DNA of 64,000 bases from Pseudomonas reinekei (GCF_001945365.1 NZ_MSTQ01000003.1:310001-374000); one strand, 5' to 3'. Positions 27,869 to 37,769 are shown, numbered from the stretch's first letter. Notes: generated from the sequence alone by a model not told the origin. A program made the numbers and translations.

Positions 27869-30050
27869 GTTCAAGTCCTTCAGGCTTGGCAATCGAGTGG
27901 GCAGCGAGGGGCGATTGCGGGTCGAGCAGCGACGTGCGGATGAAATGCAGGTAGCTCTTCACCCGGCGCAACGCCGAGGTGTCGAAATGCGGGGCAAAGG
28001 GTTCGTCGGTGGACTGCACACGGCTGATCGCGTGGTCGACGGCGATCAGTGCGCGCTCGAGGTTGCTCGCGTTCGGTTGCAGGAACAGCCGCACCAGCGC
28101 GCGCCCCATCACGCGGATCGCCTGCCGCCACGGCTGGGAATCGGCGTATGCCGGATGCACCGGCAGGATCGCCTGTTCCTTGCGCAACTCGATGATCGCG
28201 TGACCGACTTCCAGCACCACGAACATCCAGCGCAGCAGACTGCGCTGCACCTGCGGCTGCCCCGCCGCGAAGCCGTAGGCCTGGTGCACGAGGTCGCGGG
28301 TGCGGCTTTCGAAACTCGAGGCCAGCCCTTTGAGTTTGCCGCTGATGGCGTACACCACCTGGCCACGCAGATCCTGCTCCAGCCGGCGCCACAGCCAGCG
28401 ACTGTTGGGCGGCAGAATGATCGCCCCCGCCGCTGCACACACCAGCATGCCGAGTACCATGGCGATGTAGTCGTTGATGAAGGTGTAGGGGTTGTAGACA
28501 GTGAGGTTGTCCGGCACCGAGCCGGTGCTGAAAAAAATCAGCAAGCCCAGACCGACCCCGGCATATTGCGGGCGCGATGCCAGGAACGAACCGAGCACGA
28601 TGACCGGTGCGAGCATCACGCACAGCAGTGGAAAACCATCGATCCTCGGGAAGATGAAAAACATTTCGACGAAACCGATCAGGGCCCCCAACAGTGTGCC
28701 GCAGGCCATCTGGAACGCCATGCGCTTGGGGTTCGGCGTGGCGGCGGACAAACCCACGGTGGCAGCGGCGATCAAGGTCATGGTCGCCCCGCTCGGCCAC
28801 GCCGTGGCCACCCAATAACTGCCTAACACCACCAGGATAAACGCAGCGCGAATCCCCGATGCCGCCGACACCAGCCAGTTGGTCTGCGGCGTGAACGGCT
28901 CGTCCCAGCGCTCCCGTTCATGACTGTGATCGGCCAGGGACGCGTGGGTCTGTGCATAACTGTGCAAGTCATCGACGAAGCGATAGAGCAGTTCGTATGC
29001 GGTATGGAAGTCCAGCAGTTCGTCGTCGCTCGGTTCGCGCTCCTGAAAAGTCGCCCGCAGGCTGCGCACCCGCGCCGGCAATCCGGCCTTGTAAGCGTTC
29101 AGCGCCGTGACCAGGCGTGCCGCGTCGGCGCTGGTCAGCGCACGTCCACTGAAGCCGTCGAGTAATTCGGCAAGGTCTTGCAAACCTGGTTTGATGGCCA
29201 CCACGGCGTGATCCGTATCGTGGCTGCGCAGGCGCTCGAGCAATTGGTGCAGGGCATTGAAACGCGTGGTAATACCCATGAATTCACTGTTCAGGCGGCT
29301 GAGTCGGCCGTTGCGCCGACGCATGTGCGGGTCTTCGAACACGGTGACGCTGCGCAGTCCTTCCAGGCCGACAGCCTCGGCGATGAAACGCACGTTGCCA
29401 GCCTCGAACGCCTCGCGTTGACTGCGGCCGCGCAAGCCATCGGTAACGAACAGGGCGAATACGCCGAAACGCTGATACAAGGCGTTGCGCATGGCGGCGC
29501 TGGTGGTTTGCGGCAGGATCGCCGCACTGATCAGGGTTGAGCAGAGAATCCCCAGGGAAATTTCCAGCACTCGCCAGACCGCCGCCATGAACGCCCCCTC
29601 CGGGTGCGCCAATGCAGGCAGTCCGACCATCGCCGCGGTGTACCCGGCCAGCACAAAACCATAGGCGCGAAAGTTGCGGCAGCGTGCCGCACCGGCGGTG
29701 CAGATGCCGACCCAGATCGCCAGCGAGCCGAGAAACAGTTCGGTGTTCTGCGCAAACAAGGCAATCAGCGCCACCATCACCGCCGACCCGGCCAGCGTGC
29801 CGAGAAAACGATAAAAACTCTTGGCGAACACCTGGCCGCTTTGCGGCTGCATGACGATGAACACGGTGATCATCGCCGTGCGCGGTTGTGGCAACTCCAG
29901 GCGCATGGCCAGCCACAGCGTGAGGAACGCCGCGATCAGCACCTTGAAGATGTAGACCCAGGTCACGCCATCGCTGTGTGCCCAATCAAAGAAACCCCGA
30001 CGCCATTCCAGGGAATACAGCCAACGCAAAGGTGCGGGCAAGGGAGTCAT
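27858..30050 (-). CDS. FUSC-family inner-membrane efflux protein (AaeB/aromatic acid exporter type)
   Basis: A 730-residue protein with the duplicated FUSC layout: about five or six membrane helices in residues 30-180, a cytoplasmic region of about 200 residues, then a second helical set (about 395-530) and a C-terminal soluble domain. The motif PRTAMITVFIVMQPQSG and its counterpart in the second half are typical. Relatives such as E. coli AaeB export hydroxylated aromatic acids; others in Pseudomonas act on fusaric acid or related toxins, so the substrate is open. AGGA precedes the ATG. Confidence 0.9.
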   Translation of the reverse strand: MTPLPAPLRWLYSLEWRRGFFDWAHSDGVTWVYIFKVLIAAFLTLWLAMRLELPQPRTAMITVFIVMQPQSGQVFAKSFYRFLGTLAGSAVMVALIALFAQNTELFLGSLAIWVGICTAGAARCRNFRAYGFVLAGYTAAMVGLPALAHPEGAFMAAVWRVLEISLGILCSTLISAAILPQTTSAAMRNALYQRFGVFALFVTDGLRGRSQREAFEAGNVRFIAEAVGLEGLRSVTVFEDPHMRRRNGRLSRLNSEFMGITTRFNALHQLLERLRSHDTDHAVVAIKPGLQDLAELLDGFSGRALTSADAARLVTALNAYKAGLPARVRSLRATFQEREPSDDELLDFHTAYELLYRFVDDLHSYAQTHASLADHSHERERWDEPFTPQTNWLVSAASGIRAAFILVVLGSYWVATAWPSGATMTLIAAATVGLSAATPNPKRMAFQMACGTLLGALIGFVEMFFIFPRIDGFPLLCVMLAPVIVLGSFLASRPQYAGVGLGLLIFFSTGSVPDNLTVYNPYTFINDYIAMVLGMLVCAAAGAIILPPNSRWLWRRLEQDLRGQVVYAISGKLKGLASSFESRTRDLVHQAYGFAAGQPQVQRSLLRWMFVVLEVGHAIIELRKEQAILPVHPAYADSQPWRQAIRVMGRALVRLFLQPNASNLERALIAVDHAISRVQSTDEPFAPHFDTSALRRVKSYLHFIRTSLLDPQSPLAAHSIAKPEGLEHAS

Positions 30051-30083
30051 TTAATCCTGCTCAATTCAATCGGGCGGGGAACC

Positions 30084-30173
30084 TGTGGAAGCGAGCCTGC
30101 TCGCGAAGAGGGGCTGTCAGTCAATGTTGATGTCGCCTGACACAGCGCTTTCGCGAGCAGGCTCGCTCCCACA
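30084..30173. repeat. REPIN between outer-membrane factor and FUSC genes
   Basis: Arms GTGGAAGCGAGCCTGCTCGC and TTCGCGAGCAGGCTCGCTCC, spacer about 45 bases. It splits an otherwise co-directional efflux gene set and could set different transcript stability for the two parts. Confidence 0.87.
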
Positions 30174-30183
30174 GGTTGAGTGT

Positions 30184-31695
30184 TCAATTCGAGAAATTTT
30201 TAAGCAGGGCCGGGGTATCAGGCGCGGTGGTCTGGCTGTCTTTCGGCACATCGCTACCCGCCCCAAGCCCACCGCCCAACGCCGTCACCAGCTCGGCATG
30301 GGCACTCAGTCGCGCGGCCTGCACCTGCTGTTGCACTCGCTGTTGTTTGAACAACAAGGTCTGGGCATTGAGCACGTTGAGGTAATCGGTGAGCCCGCGT
30401 TGATAAGCGATCATCGCGATGTCGTAGGTCTTCTGCGCGGTGGCGACCGACTCGGCGGCGAAAGCCTGCTGCTTGTCCATCGACTCGCGACGGATCAACT
30501 GATCAGAGATGTTTTTCAGCGCATTGATCAGGGTCTGGTTGTAGTGCGCCACCGCAATGTCATACCCCGCCGAAGCTTCACCCAGCTGCGCGCGCAAACG
30601 CCCGCCATCGAAGATCGGCAAGGAAATCGCCGGGCCGACGTTGTAGTTGAGTTTCTTGCCGGTCAAAAACTCCAAAGCCCCACCGCCGGTGGCCATGTAA
30701 CCGAGGCTGCCGACCAGATCGACATTGGGATAAAAACCGGCGTGAGCGACATCGATGCCCCGCGCCTGCGCGGCTACCTGCCAGCGACTGGCGACCACAT
30801 CCGGACGTTGACCGAGCAACTGCGCCGGCAACGCCGAGGGCAGCTTCAGGGCCGCGCCCAATGACAGTGTGGGTCGCTGCAACGACGTGCCCTCGCCCGG
30901 ACCTTTGCCGGCGAGCGCCGCCAGTTGATTGCGACTCAGGGCAATCTCTTCGTCCAGCGCATCGATCTGCCGGTGGGTTTCCGGCAATGGGGTTTCGGCC
31001 TGGCTGACTTCGAAATGGGTGCCGATGCCGCCGCTCAAACGTTTCTGCGCCAGCTCGAGAATTTGCTGTTGCTGCTTCAAGGTCGCTTCGACGATGTCCC
31101 GATTCGCGTAGTGCAACGACAGCTCGATGTAGACGCGCACAATGTTGTTCTGCAATTCGAGCTGGGCCTGGCGCGCTTCGGCGACCGTCATGTGGGCCAT
31201 GTCTACTGCACGTTCGGTGGCGTTGCTTTCCCGATCCCAGAGGTCGAGGGCATAACTGAAGCCCAGCGCCGCGTTGTTGTCCCAGGTGGTGCTGTTGGCC
31301 AGATCGCCGGGGCCGTAGAACGGATCGGTAGGCCAGTTGTGGCGCTTGAGGCTCGACTCGCCGTTGATCTGCAGCGACTCGGCGGCTTCGACGACGCCGG
31401 CCATCGATTTGGCCTGACGCACCCGCGCCGCGGCCATGGCCAGGGTCGGGCTGCCTTGCACGGCGAGGTCGATCCAGCGGTTCAGTTGCGGATCGCCATA
31501 AGCCTGCCACCATTGTGCGGTGGGCCAATGCGCATCCTGTGCGGCGCTGTGGATAGCTTCGTCGGTGACCAGTGAATTGGCCTCCAGCGCCTTGCCCTGC
31601 GGGGCAATACCTCCGGTTCCGATGCAGCCGCTGATTGCCAGGGTTAAAGCCAAAACACTGAGCGGCGAAAGCGCTCTGCTGATGCGACGCGGCAC
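30184..31695 (-). CDS. Outer-membrane efflux lipoprotein, NodT/OprM family
   Basis: An outer-membrane factor of 503 residues from GTG 31695, where AGGA lies 10 bases upstream and a lipoprotein signal (PRRISR, hydrophobic stretch, ISGC) follows. A TTG 14 codons earlier is open but without a ribosome-binding site. Two OEP repeats are visible: the conserved WWQAYGDPQLNRWIDLA start and GQRPDVVASRW plus GPAISLPIFDGGRLRAQL in the second. It provides the exit duct for the adjacent FUSC/HlyD pump, and perhaps for other pumps. Confidence 0.9.
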   Translation of the reverse strand: MPRRISRALSPLSVLALTLAISGCIGTGGIAPQGKALEANSLVTDEAIHSAAQDAHWPTAQWWQAYGDPQLNRWIDLAVQGSPTLAMAAARVRQAKSMAGVVEAAESLQINGESSLKRHNWPTDPFYGPGDLANSTTWDNNAALGFSYALDLWDRESNATERAVDMAHMTVAEARQAQLELQNNIVRVYIELSLHYANRDIVEATLKQQQQILELAQKRLSGGIGTHFEVSQAETPLPETHRQIDALDEEIALSRNQLAALAGKGPGEGTSLQRPTLSLGAALKLPSALPAQLLGQRPDVVASRWQVAAQARGIDVAHAGFYPNVDLVGSLGYMATGGGALEFLTGKKLNYNVGPAISLPIFDGGRLRAQLGEASAGYDIAVAHYNQTLINALKNISDQLIRRESMDKQQAFAAESVATAQKTYDIAMIAYQRGLTDYLNVLNAQTLLFKQQRVQQQVQAARLSAHAELVTALGGGLGAGSDVPKDSQTTAPDTPALLKNFSN

Positions 31696-31874
31696 TGCTG
31701 CGATTTCCTGAGGTGGGAAGTTTTGCGGGATGCGCAATTCTATGGGGCCACCGGAAAGGCGATAAGCTGGGATTCCTGTGAATCTTTGTTACCGTTAACG
31801 AGATAATCCCTTGGTCGGGGTCTCAGACCCTGAAACTTCGTGTCACAATTTGCCATCGAACCCGAGAGCACCCC

Positions 31875-32843
31875 ATGGACACATTGCAAAACATGCGCGC
31901 CTTCAGTTACGTGGCCGAGGCCGGCAGCTTCACCGCCGCGGCGGTACAACTGGACACCACCACGGCCAACGTCTCGCGCGCGGTCTCCAACCTGGAAGCC
32001 CACCTGCAAACCCGTCTGCTCAACCGAACAACCCGACGCATCGCCCTGACCGAAGCCGGCAAGCGCTATTTGCTGCGTTGCGAGCAGATCCTGGCCTACG
32101 TCGAAGAAGCGGAAGCCGAAGCCAGCGACGCCCACGCTCGCCCGGCCGGGCAGTTGAAAGTCCACACGATGACCGGCATCGGCCAGCACTTCGTGATCGA
32201 CGCCATCGCCCGCTATCGCAAGACCCACCCGGACGTGACCTTCGACCTGACCATGGCCAACCGCGTGCCGGACCTGCTCGACGAGGGCTACGACGTCTCC
32301 ATCGTGCTCGCCAGCGAACTGCCGGACTCAGGTTTCGTGTCCCAGCGCCTGGGCATCACCTACAGCATCGTTTGCGCCTCGCCGGCCTACGTCAAAGCCA
32401 ACGGCTGCGCCCAGAAACCCAGCGACCTGCTCAACCACGCCTGCCTGCGCCTGGTGAGCCCGGTCATTCCCCTGGAGAAATGGGCCTTCGACGGCCCGGA
32501 TGGCCAGGAGATGGTCACCATCAACAGCTCACCGTTCCTGGTGAACTCCGCCGACGCCATGAAAACCGCGATCACCAGCGGCATGGGCGTTGGCGTTTTG
32601 CCGCTGTACGCCGCCATCGACGGCTTGCGCGACGGCACGCTGGTGCGTGTGATGCCCACCTACCGGTCCCAGGAACTGAACCTGTACGCCATCTACCCGT
32701 CGCGGCAATATCTCGATGCGAAGATCAAGACCTGGGTGGAGTATTTGCGCGGGTCGCTGCCGGAGTTGTTGGCGGCGCATCAGGCGGAGTTGGCGGCGTA
32801 TGAATTGAGCGGGAGTCTGGGTGGGGTTCGGGTGGCAAATTGA
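31875..32843 (+). CDS. LysR-family transcriptional regulator
   Basis: A 322-residue LTTR. The N-terminal winged helix-turn-helix (residues 1-60) contains GSFTAAAVQLDTTTANVSRAVSNLE; the C-terminal effector-binding domain spans about 90-300. It is divergent from the efflux set, with about 180 bases between start codons, the standard arrangement for an LTTR that controls its neighbour. By analogy with AaeR an aromatic acid could be the inducer. I cannot point to a certain T-N11-A box. Confidence 0.92.
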   Translation: MDTLQNMRAFSYVAEAGSFTAAAVQLDTTTANVSRAVSNLEAHLQTRLLNRTTRRIALTEAGKRYLLRCEQILAYVEEAEAEASDAHARPAGQLKVHTMTGIGQHFVIDAIARYRKTHPDVTFDLTMANRVPDLLDEGYDVSIVLASELPDSGFVSQRLGITYSIVCASPAYVKANGCAQKPSDLLNHACLRLVSPVIPLEKWAFDGPDGQEMVTINSSPFLVNSADAMKTAITSGMGVGVLPLYAAIDGLRDGTLVRVMPTYRSQELNLYAIYPSRQYLDAKIKTWVEYLRGSLPELLAAHQAELAAYELSGSLGGVRVAN

Positions 32844-32853
32844 CGCTCTCCTC

Positions 32854-32937
32854 TAGGAACGAGCCTGCTCGCGATGCATTTTCACATTCAATATCCCGAC
32901 AACAGACAGACAGCTTTCGCGAGCAAGCTCGCCCGCA
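32854..32937. repeat. REPIN, degenerate
   Basis: Arms AACGAGCCTGCTCGCGAT and TTCGCGAGCAAGCTCGCCCGC around a 39-base spacer; both outer ends have decayed from the GTGGGAG/CTCCCAC form. Confidence 0.75.
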
Positions 32938-32982
32938 GCGATTGGGGGCATCTGCCAGGAAACGGGTCAGCTGAAAGGCCGC

Positions 32983-33007
32983 CATCGCTGGCAAGCCAGC
33001 TCCCACA
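32983..33007. repeat. Single REP element
   Basis: CATCGCTGGCAAGCCAGCTC followed by CCACA. A lone arm with no inverted partner within 100 bases. Confidence 0.7.
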
Positions 33008-33057
33008 GGGGGTTGAGGTGCGCTCAGGCTCTTCACCACTCCACAGGCCGAGCGTTA

Positions 33058-33330
33058 GCTCGCCTGCCGCTCTTGATCTTGATCCACCCGCCCCCTCGGC
33101 AGGCTGAGTGGAGGTTCTGCGCAGTGGGCAACCCGGCATGGATGCCGGGTTAGCCGCCCCCGGCCATGGATGGCCGATGGCGGCGGGCCCACGGAGCAGG
33201 ACCGGAGCGAGGGCATGCCGAGCCCAGGCGAGGCACCGAACGAAAGGGGCAAGAGCCCTTTGGTTACTTTGGGGCTTTTCCAAAGTGACCCGCTGTAAGA
33301 GCGGAACCCTAAGCAGCCGTTACCGCAGCA
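33058..33330. repeat. Probable multi-copy intergenic element rich in hairpins
   Basis: Contains AACCCGGCATGGATGCCGGGTT-type and GGCCATGGATGGCC palindromes, GGGGCAAGAGCCCTTTGG, CCAAAG pairs and CCGCTGTAAGAGCGG. The segment with CGAACGAAAGGGGCAAGAGCCCTTTGGTTACTTTGGGGC matches, from memory, a sequence found many times between genes in Pseudomonas genomes and often mis-annotated as short proteins. Borders are approximate and copy number cannot be seen in one window. Confidence 0.6.
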
Positions 33331-33489
33331 ACGGATATGTCCTCGATCCCCCTACAGCCTGGTCGGCCCAGAGGCCGCCAAGGCGAGCCAAACTGACAGC
33401 GCCGTCAGTTAGCAGTCACCTTCCCGACCATCAAACAGGTTTATAAAGGAACATACCCAACTGTAACCCAGCCCCGGCGCCCCACTCGC

Positions 33490-34650
33490 ATGCGAATCCA
33501 GCAAAAACCCGCCCTGCTCGTCGCCCTCCTGATCATCCTGGCAGCGCTGGGCGTGTGGTACGCCACCAAACCCGCCAAAGCAAAACCGGCCACCCCCACG
33601 GCCATCCCGGTGCGCGTGGTCAACGTCACCGAAAAAGATGTCCCGCGCTTCGTCAGCGGCATCGGCTCGGTGCTCTCACTGCACAGCGTCGTGGTCCGCC
33701 CGCAAATCGACGGCATCCTCACCCAAATCGTGGTCAAGGAAGGCCAACGGGTGAAAAAAGGCGACCTGCTGGCCACCATCGACGATCGCTCGATCCGCGC
33801 CAGCCTCGACCAGGCCAGGGCGCAACTGGGTGAAAGCCAGGCGCAACTGCAAGTGGCGCTGGTCAACCTCAAACGCTACAAACTGCTGAGCGTCGACGAC
33901 GGCGTCTCCAAGCAGACCTACGACCAGCAACAGGCGCTGGTCAACCAGCTCAAGGCCACCGCCCAAGGCAATCAGGCTTCAATCGATGCCGCGCAGGTAC
34001 AACTGTCCTACACACAGATTCGCTCTCCAGTCACCGGTCGCGTCGGCATTCGTACAGTGGATGAGGGCAACTTCCTGCGCATGACCGATGCTCAGGGCCT
34101 GTTCACCGTGACCCAGATCGACCCGATCGCCGTGGAGTTCTCTCTGCCGCAACAAATGCTGCCAACCTTGCAGGGCCTGATCAACGACCCGCAGCACGCC
34201 CAGGTTAAGGCCTACATCGGTGCCGACACCGACGGCGAAACCGGCAACCTGTTGGGCGAAGGCCATTTGACCCTGATCGACAACCAGATCAACGCCAACA
34301 CCGGCACCATCCGCGCCAAAGCCGAATTCAACAACCCGGGACAGAAACTCTGGCCGGGCCTGCTGGTGACGGTGAAAATTCAGACCGCACTGGATAAAGA
34401 TGCGCTGGTCGTGCCGCCCAACGTCGTACAAAGGGGCCTCGATCAACATTTCGTCTATCGCCTCAAGGGCGACAAGGTCGAAACCGTCCCGGTACAAATG
34501 GTCTATCAGGACAGCGGCCAGAACATCATCAAAGGCGTACAGCCTGGGGATAAACTGGTCAGCGACGGTCAATCCCGCCTCAAGCCCGGCTCGACGGTGC
34601 AGGTGCTGACCGAACCGCCGCAGGTGGTGCAATCGGAGCCAACACCATGA
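33490..34650 (+). CDS. RND efflux periplasmic adaptor (MdtA-like)
   Basis: A 386-residue membrane-fusion protein. One N-terminal hydrophobic segment (about residues 8-24) is followed by the lipoyl half VVVRPQIDGILTQIVVKEGQRVKKGDLLATID, a coiled-coil hairpin (about 100-165), the second lipoyl half with IRSPVTGRVGIRTVDEGNF, and a beta-barrel plus membrane-proximal domain. No lipobox. The ATG lacks a clear ribosome-binding site. Its stop overlaps the start of the permease gene by 4 bases, so the two are translated together. Confidence 0.93.
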   Translation: MRIQQKPALLVALLIILAALGVWYATKPAKAKPATPTAIPVRVVNVTEKDVPRFVSGIGSVLSLHSVVVRPQIDGILTQIVVKEGQRVKKGDLLATIDDRSIRASLDQARAQLGESQAQLQVALVNLKRYKLLSVDDGVSKQTYDQQQALVNQLKATAQGNQASIDAAQVQLSYTQIRSPVTGRVGIRTVDEGNFLRMTDAQGLFTVTQIDPIAVEFSLPQQMLPTLQGLINDPQHAQVKAYIGADTDGETGNLLGEGHLTLIDNQINANTGTIRAKAEFNNPGQKLWPGLLVTVKIQTALDKDALVVPPNVVQRGLDQHFVYRLKGDKVETVPVQMVYQDSGQNIIKGVQPGDKLVSDGQSRLKPGSTVQVLTEPPQVVQSEPTP

Positions 34651-37600
34651 AAGGCCAAGGCTCGATCTCCGCCTGGTGCATCGACCACCCGGTGGCGACC
34701 ATTCTGTTGACCTTTGCCCTGGTGCTGCTGGGCGCGATTGCCTTCCCGCGCCTGCCCATCGCGCCGCTGCCGGAAGCGGAATTCCCGACCATCCAGGTGG
34801 CCGCGCAACTGCCCGGCGCCAGCCCGGAAACCATGGCCTCGTCGGTGGCCACCCCTCTGGAGGTGCAATTCAGCGCCATTCCGGGCGTGACCCAGATGAC
34901 CTCGAGCAGCGCCCTCGGCTCGACTAACCTGACCCTGCAATTCACCCTCGACAAGAGCATCGACACCGCCGCCCAGGAAGTGCAGGCCGCGATCAACACC
35001 GCCGCCGGCAAGCTGCCCAAGGACATGCCCAACCTGCCGACCTGGCGCAAGGTCAACCCGGCCGACAGCCCGGTGTTGATCCTCAGCGTCAATTCGTCGT
35101 TGATGCCCGGCCCGGAACTCAGCGACCTGACGGAAACCCTGTTGTCCCGTCAGCTCAGTCAGATCGACGGTGTAGGACAGGTCTCCATTACCGGTCAGCA
35201 ACGTCCGGCGATTCGTGTCCAGGTGTCCGCCGATAAACTGGCGGCCATCGGCTTGACCCTGGCCGACATCCGTCTGGCCATCCAGCAAACCAGCCTCAAC
35301 CTGGCCAAAGGTGCGCTCTACGGCGAGTCGAGCATCTCAACGCTGTCGACCAATGATCAACTGTTCCATCCCGACGAATACAGCCAGCTGATCGTTTCCT
35401 ACAAGGATGGCGCACCGGTTCATCTCAAAGATGTCGCCAAAGTCGTCAACGGTTCGGAAAATGATTACGTTCAGGCCTGGGCCGGATCGCAGCCGGGCGT
35501 AAACCTGGTGATCTTCCGCCAGCCAGGCGCCAACATCGTCGAGACCGTGGATCGCATTCAGGCGGCACTGCCGGCGCTGCAAGCGATGTTGCCGGCCTCG
35601 GTGCAGGTCAAGGTGCTGATCGACCGCACCCAGACCATCCGCGCGTCGCTGCATGAAGTGGAAATCACCCTGCTGATCGCCGTGCTGCTGGTGGTGGCCG
35701 TGATGGCGCTGTTCCTGCGTCAGTTGTCAGCCACGCTGATTGTGTCGGCGGTGCTCGGCGTTTCGCTGATCGCCAGTTTTGCCCTGATGTACGTCATGGG
35801 CTTCAGCCTGAATAACCTGACGCTGGTGGCGATCGTGGTGGCCGTGGGGTTTGTGGTCGACGATGCGATTGTGGTGGTGGAAAACATCCACCGTCATCTG
35901 GAGGCCGGCGACGGCATGCGCGAGGCGGCGATCAAGGGTGCCGGGGAAATCGGCTTCACCGTGGTCTCGATCAGTTTCTCGCTGGTGGCAGCGTTCATTC
36001 CGCTGCTGTTCATGGGTGGTGTGGTCGGGCGGCTGTTCAAGGAGTTTGCCTTGACCGCCACCTCGACCATCATGATTTCAGTGGTGGTGTCCCTGACATT
36101 GGCACCCACCCTGGCCGCGCTGTTCATGCGCGCGCCGGTGCATCATGCCCACGACAAACCGGGCTTTGGCGAGCGCTTGTTGGCGTGGTACGAAAAAGGC
36201 CTTCGCCGCGCCCTCGCCCATCAGAAAACCATGATTGGCGTGTTCGCGCTGTCGCTGGGTCTGGCCGTTGCCGGGTACATCTTCATTCCCAAGGGCTTCT
36301 TTCCGATTCAGGACACTGGTTTTGTCCTGGGAACCACTGAAGCCGCTGCCGATATTTCCTACGGCGACATGGTGAAAAAACACCTGGCGATGGCCGAAAT
36401 CGTCGCCGCCGATCCAGCGGTCGAAACCTTCTCGCATTCGGTCGGGGTGTCGGGCAGCAACCAGACCATCGCCAACGGACGGTTCTGGATCACCCTGAAA
36501 AAACGCGGAGACCGCGACGTCTCGGCCAGCGAGTTCATTGACCGGATTCGCCCGCAATTGATGAAAGTGCCGGGCATCGTCCTGTACCTGCGTGCCGGGC
36601 AAGACATCAACCTCAGTTCCGGTCCGAGCCGCGCCCAATACCAATATGTGCTCAAGAGCAACGATGGCCCGACCCTGAGCACCTGGACCCAGCGCCTCAC
36701 GGAAAAACTGCGCGCCAACCCGGCCTTCCGCGATATTTCCAACGACCTGCAACTGGGCGGCAGCATCACCCACATCAGCATCGACCGCAGCGCCGCGGCC
36801 CGTTTTGGCCTGACCGCCAGCGATGTCGACGAAGCGCTGTACGATGCGTTTGGCCAGCGGCAGATCAACGAATTCCAGACCCAGATCAATCAGTACAACG
36901 TGATCCTGGAACTCGATACCCGGCAACGCGGCAAAGCCGAAAGCCTCAACTATTTCTACCTGCGCTCGCCATTGAGCGGGGAGATGGTGCCGCTGTCGGC
37001 CCTGGCCAGATTCGATGCACCGACCATCGGCCCGCTGTCCATCGCCCACGACGGCATGTTCCCGGCCGCCAACCTGTCGTTCAACCTGGCCCCCGGCGTG
37101 GCGTTGGGTGATGCGGTGATCATGCTCGATCAAGCCAAGCTCGACATCGGCATGCCGGCGGCCATCAGCGGTAATTTCCAGGGGGCGGCGCAGGCGTTCC
37201 AGAGTTCGCTGGCCAGCCAGCCATGGCTGATTCTCGCGGCACTGCTGGCGGTGTACATCATTCTCGGCGTGCTCTACGAGAGCTTCGTGCATCCGCTGAC
37301 GATCATCTCGACATTGCCTTCGGCCGGCCTCGGCGCGGTGATCATGTTGTGGATCTGCGGCCAGGACTTTTCGATCATGGCGCTGATCGGGCTGGTGCTG
37401 TTGATCGGTATCGTGAAGAAGAACGGCATCCTGATGATCGACTTCGCACTCGAAGCGCAGCGCAACGATGGCCTGTCGCCGGAAGAGGCGATCTTCAAGG
37501 CCTGTATCACCCGTTTCCGGCCGATCATCATGACCACCCTGGCCGCGCTGCTCGGCGCCCTGCCGCTGATGCTCGGCTATGGCACCGGTGCCGAACTGCG

Positions 37601-37760
37601 CCAACCGCTGGGGATCGCCGTAGTCGGCGGTTTGCTGGTGAGCCAGGCGCTGACGCTGTTCACCACGCCGGTCATATACTTATGGCTGGAGCGTTTACTT
37701 CATAGGCACACTCTCCCACCAGCACCTGCGCCCACACCGGCGCTGGCGACCACAGACTGA
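34647..37760 (+). CDS. RND efflux inner-membrane permease (HAE1 family, MdtB/MuxB-like)
   Basis: A 1037-residue proton-driven transporter of standard length. Residues near the N-terminus (SISAWCIDHPVATILLTFAL) form the first helix, followed by the large periplasmic porter domain and the duplicated second half. The proton-relay pair Asp-Asp is in GFVVDDAIVVVENI in helix 4, and the family signature PLLFMGG follows. The hydrophobic-substrate HAE1 group fits better than the metal HME group by these motifs, although the attached two-component system resembles metal-responsive ones. No outer-membrane factor is encoded in this operon. Confidence 0.93.
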   Translation: MKGQGSISAWCIDHPVATILLTFALVLLGAIAFPRLPIAPLPEAEFPTIQVAAQLPGASPETMASSVATPLEVQFSAIPGVTQMTSSSALGSTNLTLQFTLDKSIDTAAQEVQAAINTAAGKLPKDMPNLPTWRKVNPADSPVLILSVNSSLMPGPELSDLTETLLSRQLSQIDGVGQVSITGQQRPAIRVQVSADKLAAIGLTLADIRLAIQQTSLNLAKGALYGESSISTLSTNDQLFHPDEYSQLIVSYKDGAPVHLKDVAKVVNGSENDYVQAWAGSQPGVNLVIFRQPGANIVETVDRIQAALPALQAMLPASVQVKVLIDRTQTIRASLHEVEITLLIAVLLVVAVMALFLRQLSATLIVSAVLGVSLIASFALMYVMGFSLNNLTLVAIVVAVGFVVDDAIVVVENIHRHLEAGDGMREAAIKGAGEIGFTVVSISFSLVAAFIPLLFMGGVVGRLFKEFALTATSTIMISVVVSLTLAPTLAALFMRAPVHHAHDKPGFGERLLAWYEKGLRRALAHQKTMIGVFALSLGLAVAGYIFIPKGFFPIQDTGFVLGTTEAAADISYGDMVKKHLAMAEIVAADPAVETFSHSVGVSGSNQTIANGRFWITLKKRGDRDVSASEFIDRIRPQLMKVPGIVLYLRAGQDINLSSGPSRAQYQYVLKSNDGPTLSTWTQRLTEKLRANPAFRDISNDLQLGGSITHISIDRSAAARFGLTASDVDEALYDAFGQRQINEFQTQINQYNVILELDTRQRGKAESLNYFYLRSPLSGEMVPLSALARFDAPTIGPLSIAHDGMFPAANLSFNLAPGVALGDAVIMLDQAKLDIGMPAAISGNFQGAAQAFQSSLASQPWLILAALLAVYIILGVLYESFVHPLTIISTLPSAGLGAVIMLWICGQDFSIMALIGLVLLIGIVKKNGILMIDFALEAQRNDGLSPEEAIFKACITRFRPIIMTTLAALLGALPLMLGYGTGAELRQPLGIAVVGGLLVSQALTLFTTPVIYLWLERLLHRHTLPPAPAPTPALATTD

Positions 37761-37769
37761 GGCGGGGTC

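Larger units (their letters stand above)
32844..33489. other. Repeat-filled intergenic region
   Basis: A 646-base region without a supportable gene. It holds a REPIN (32854-32937), a single REP (32983-33007) and a GC-rich stretch full of small palindromes (about 33058-33330). The stretch from about 33340 to 33489 contains a CTGACAGCGCCGTCAG palindrome and should hold the promoter of the RND operon. Open frames on both strands here look like translations of the repeats. Confidence 0.7.

Noticed and set aside
33108..33446. A 112-residue frame in the repeat-filled gap
   Set aside because: It is a translation of the hairpin-rich repeat, Arg/Ala/Gly-biased, with similar open frames on the other strand.
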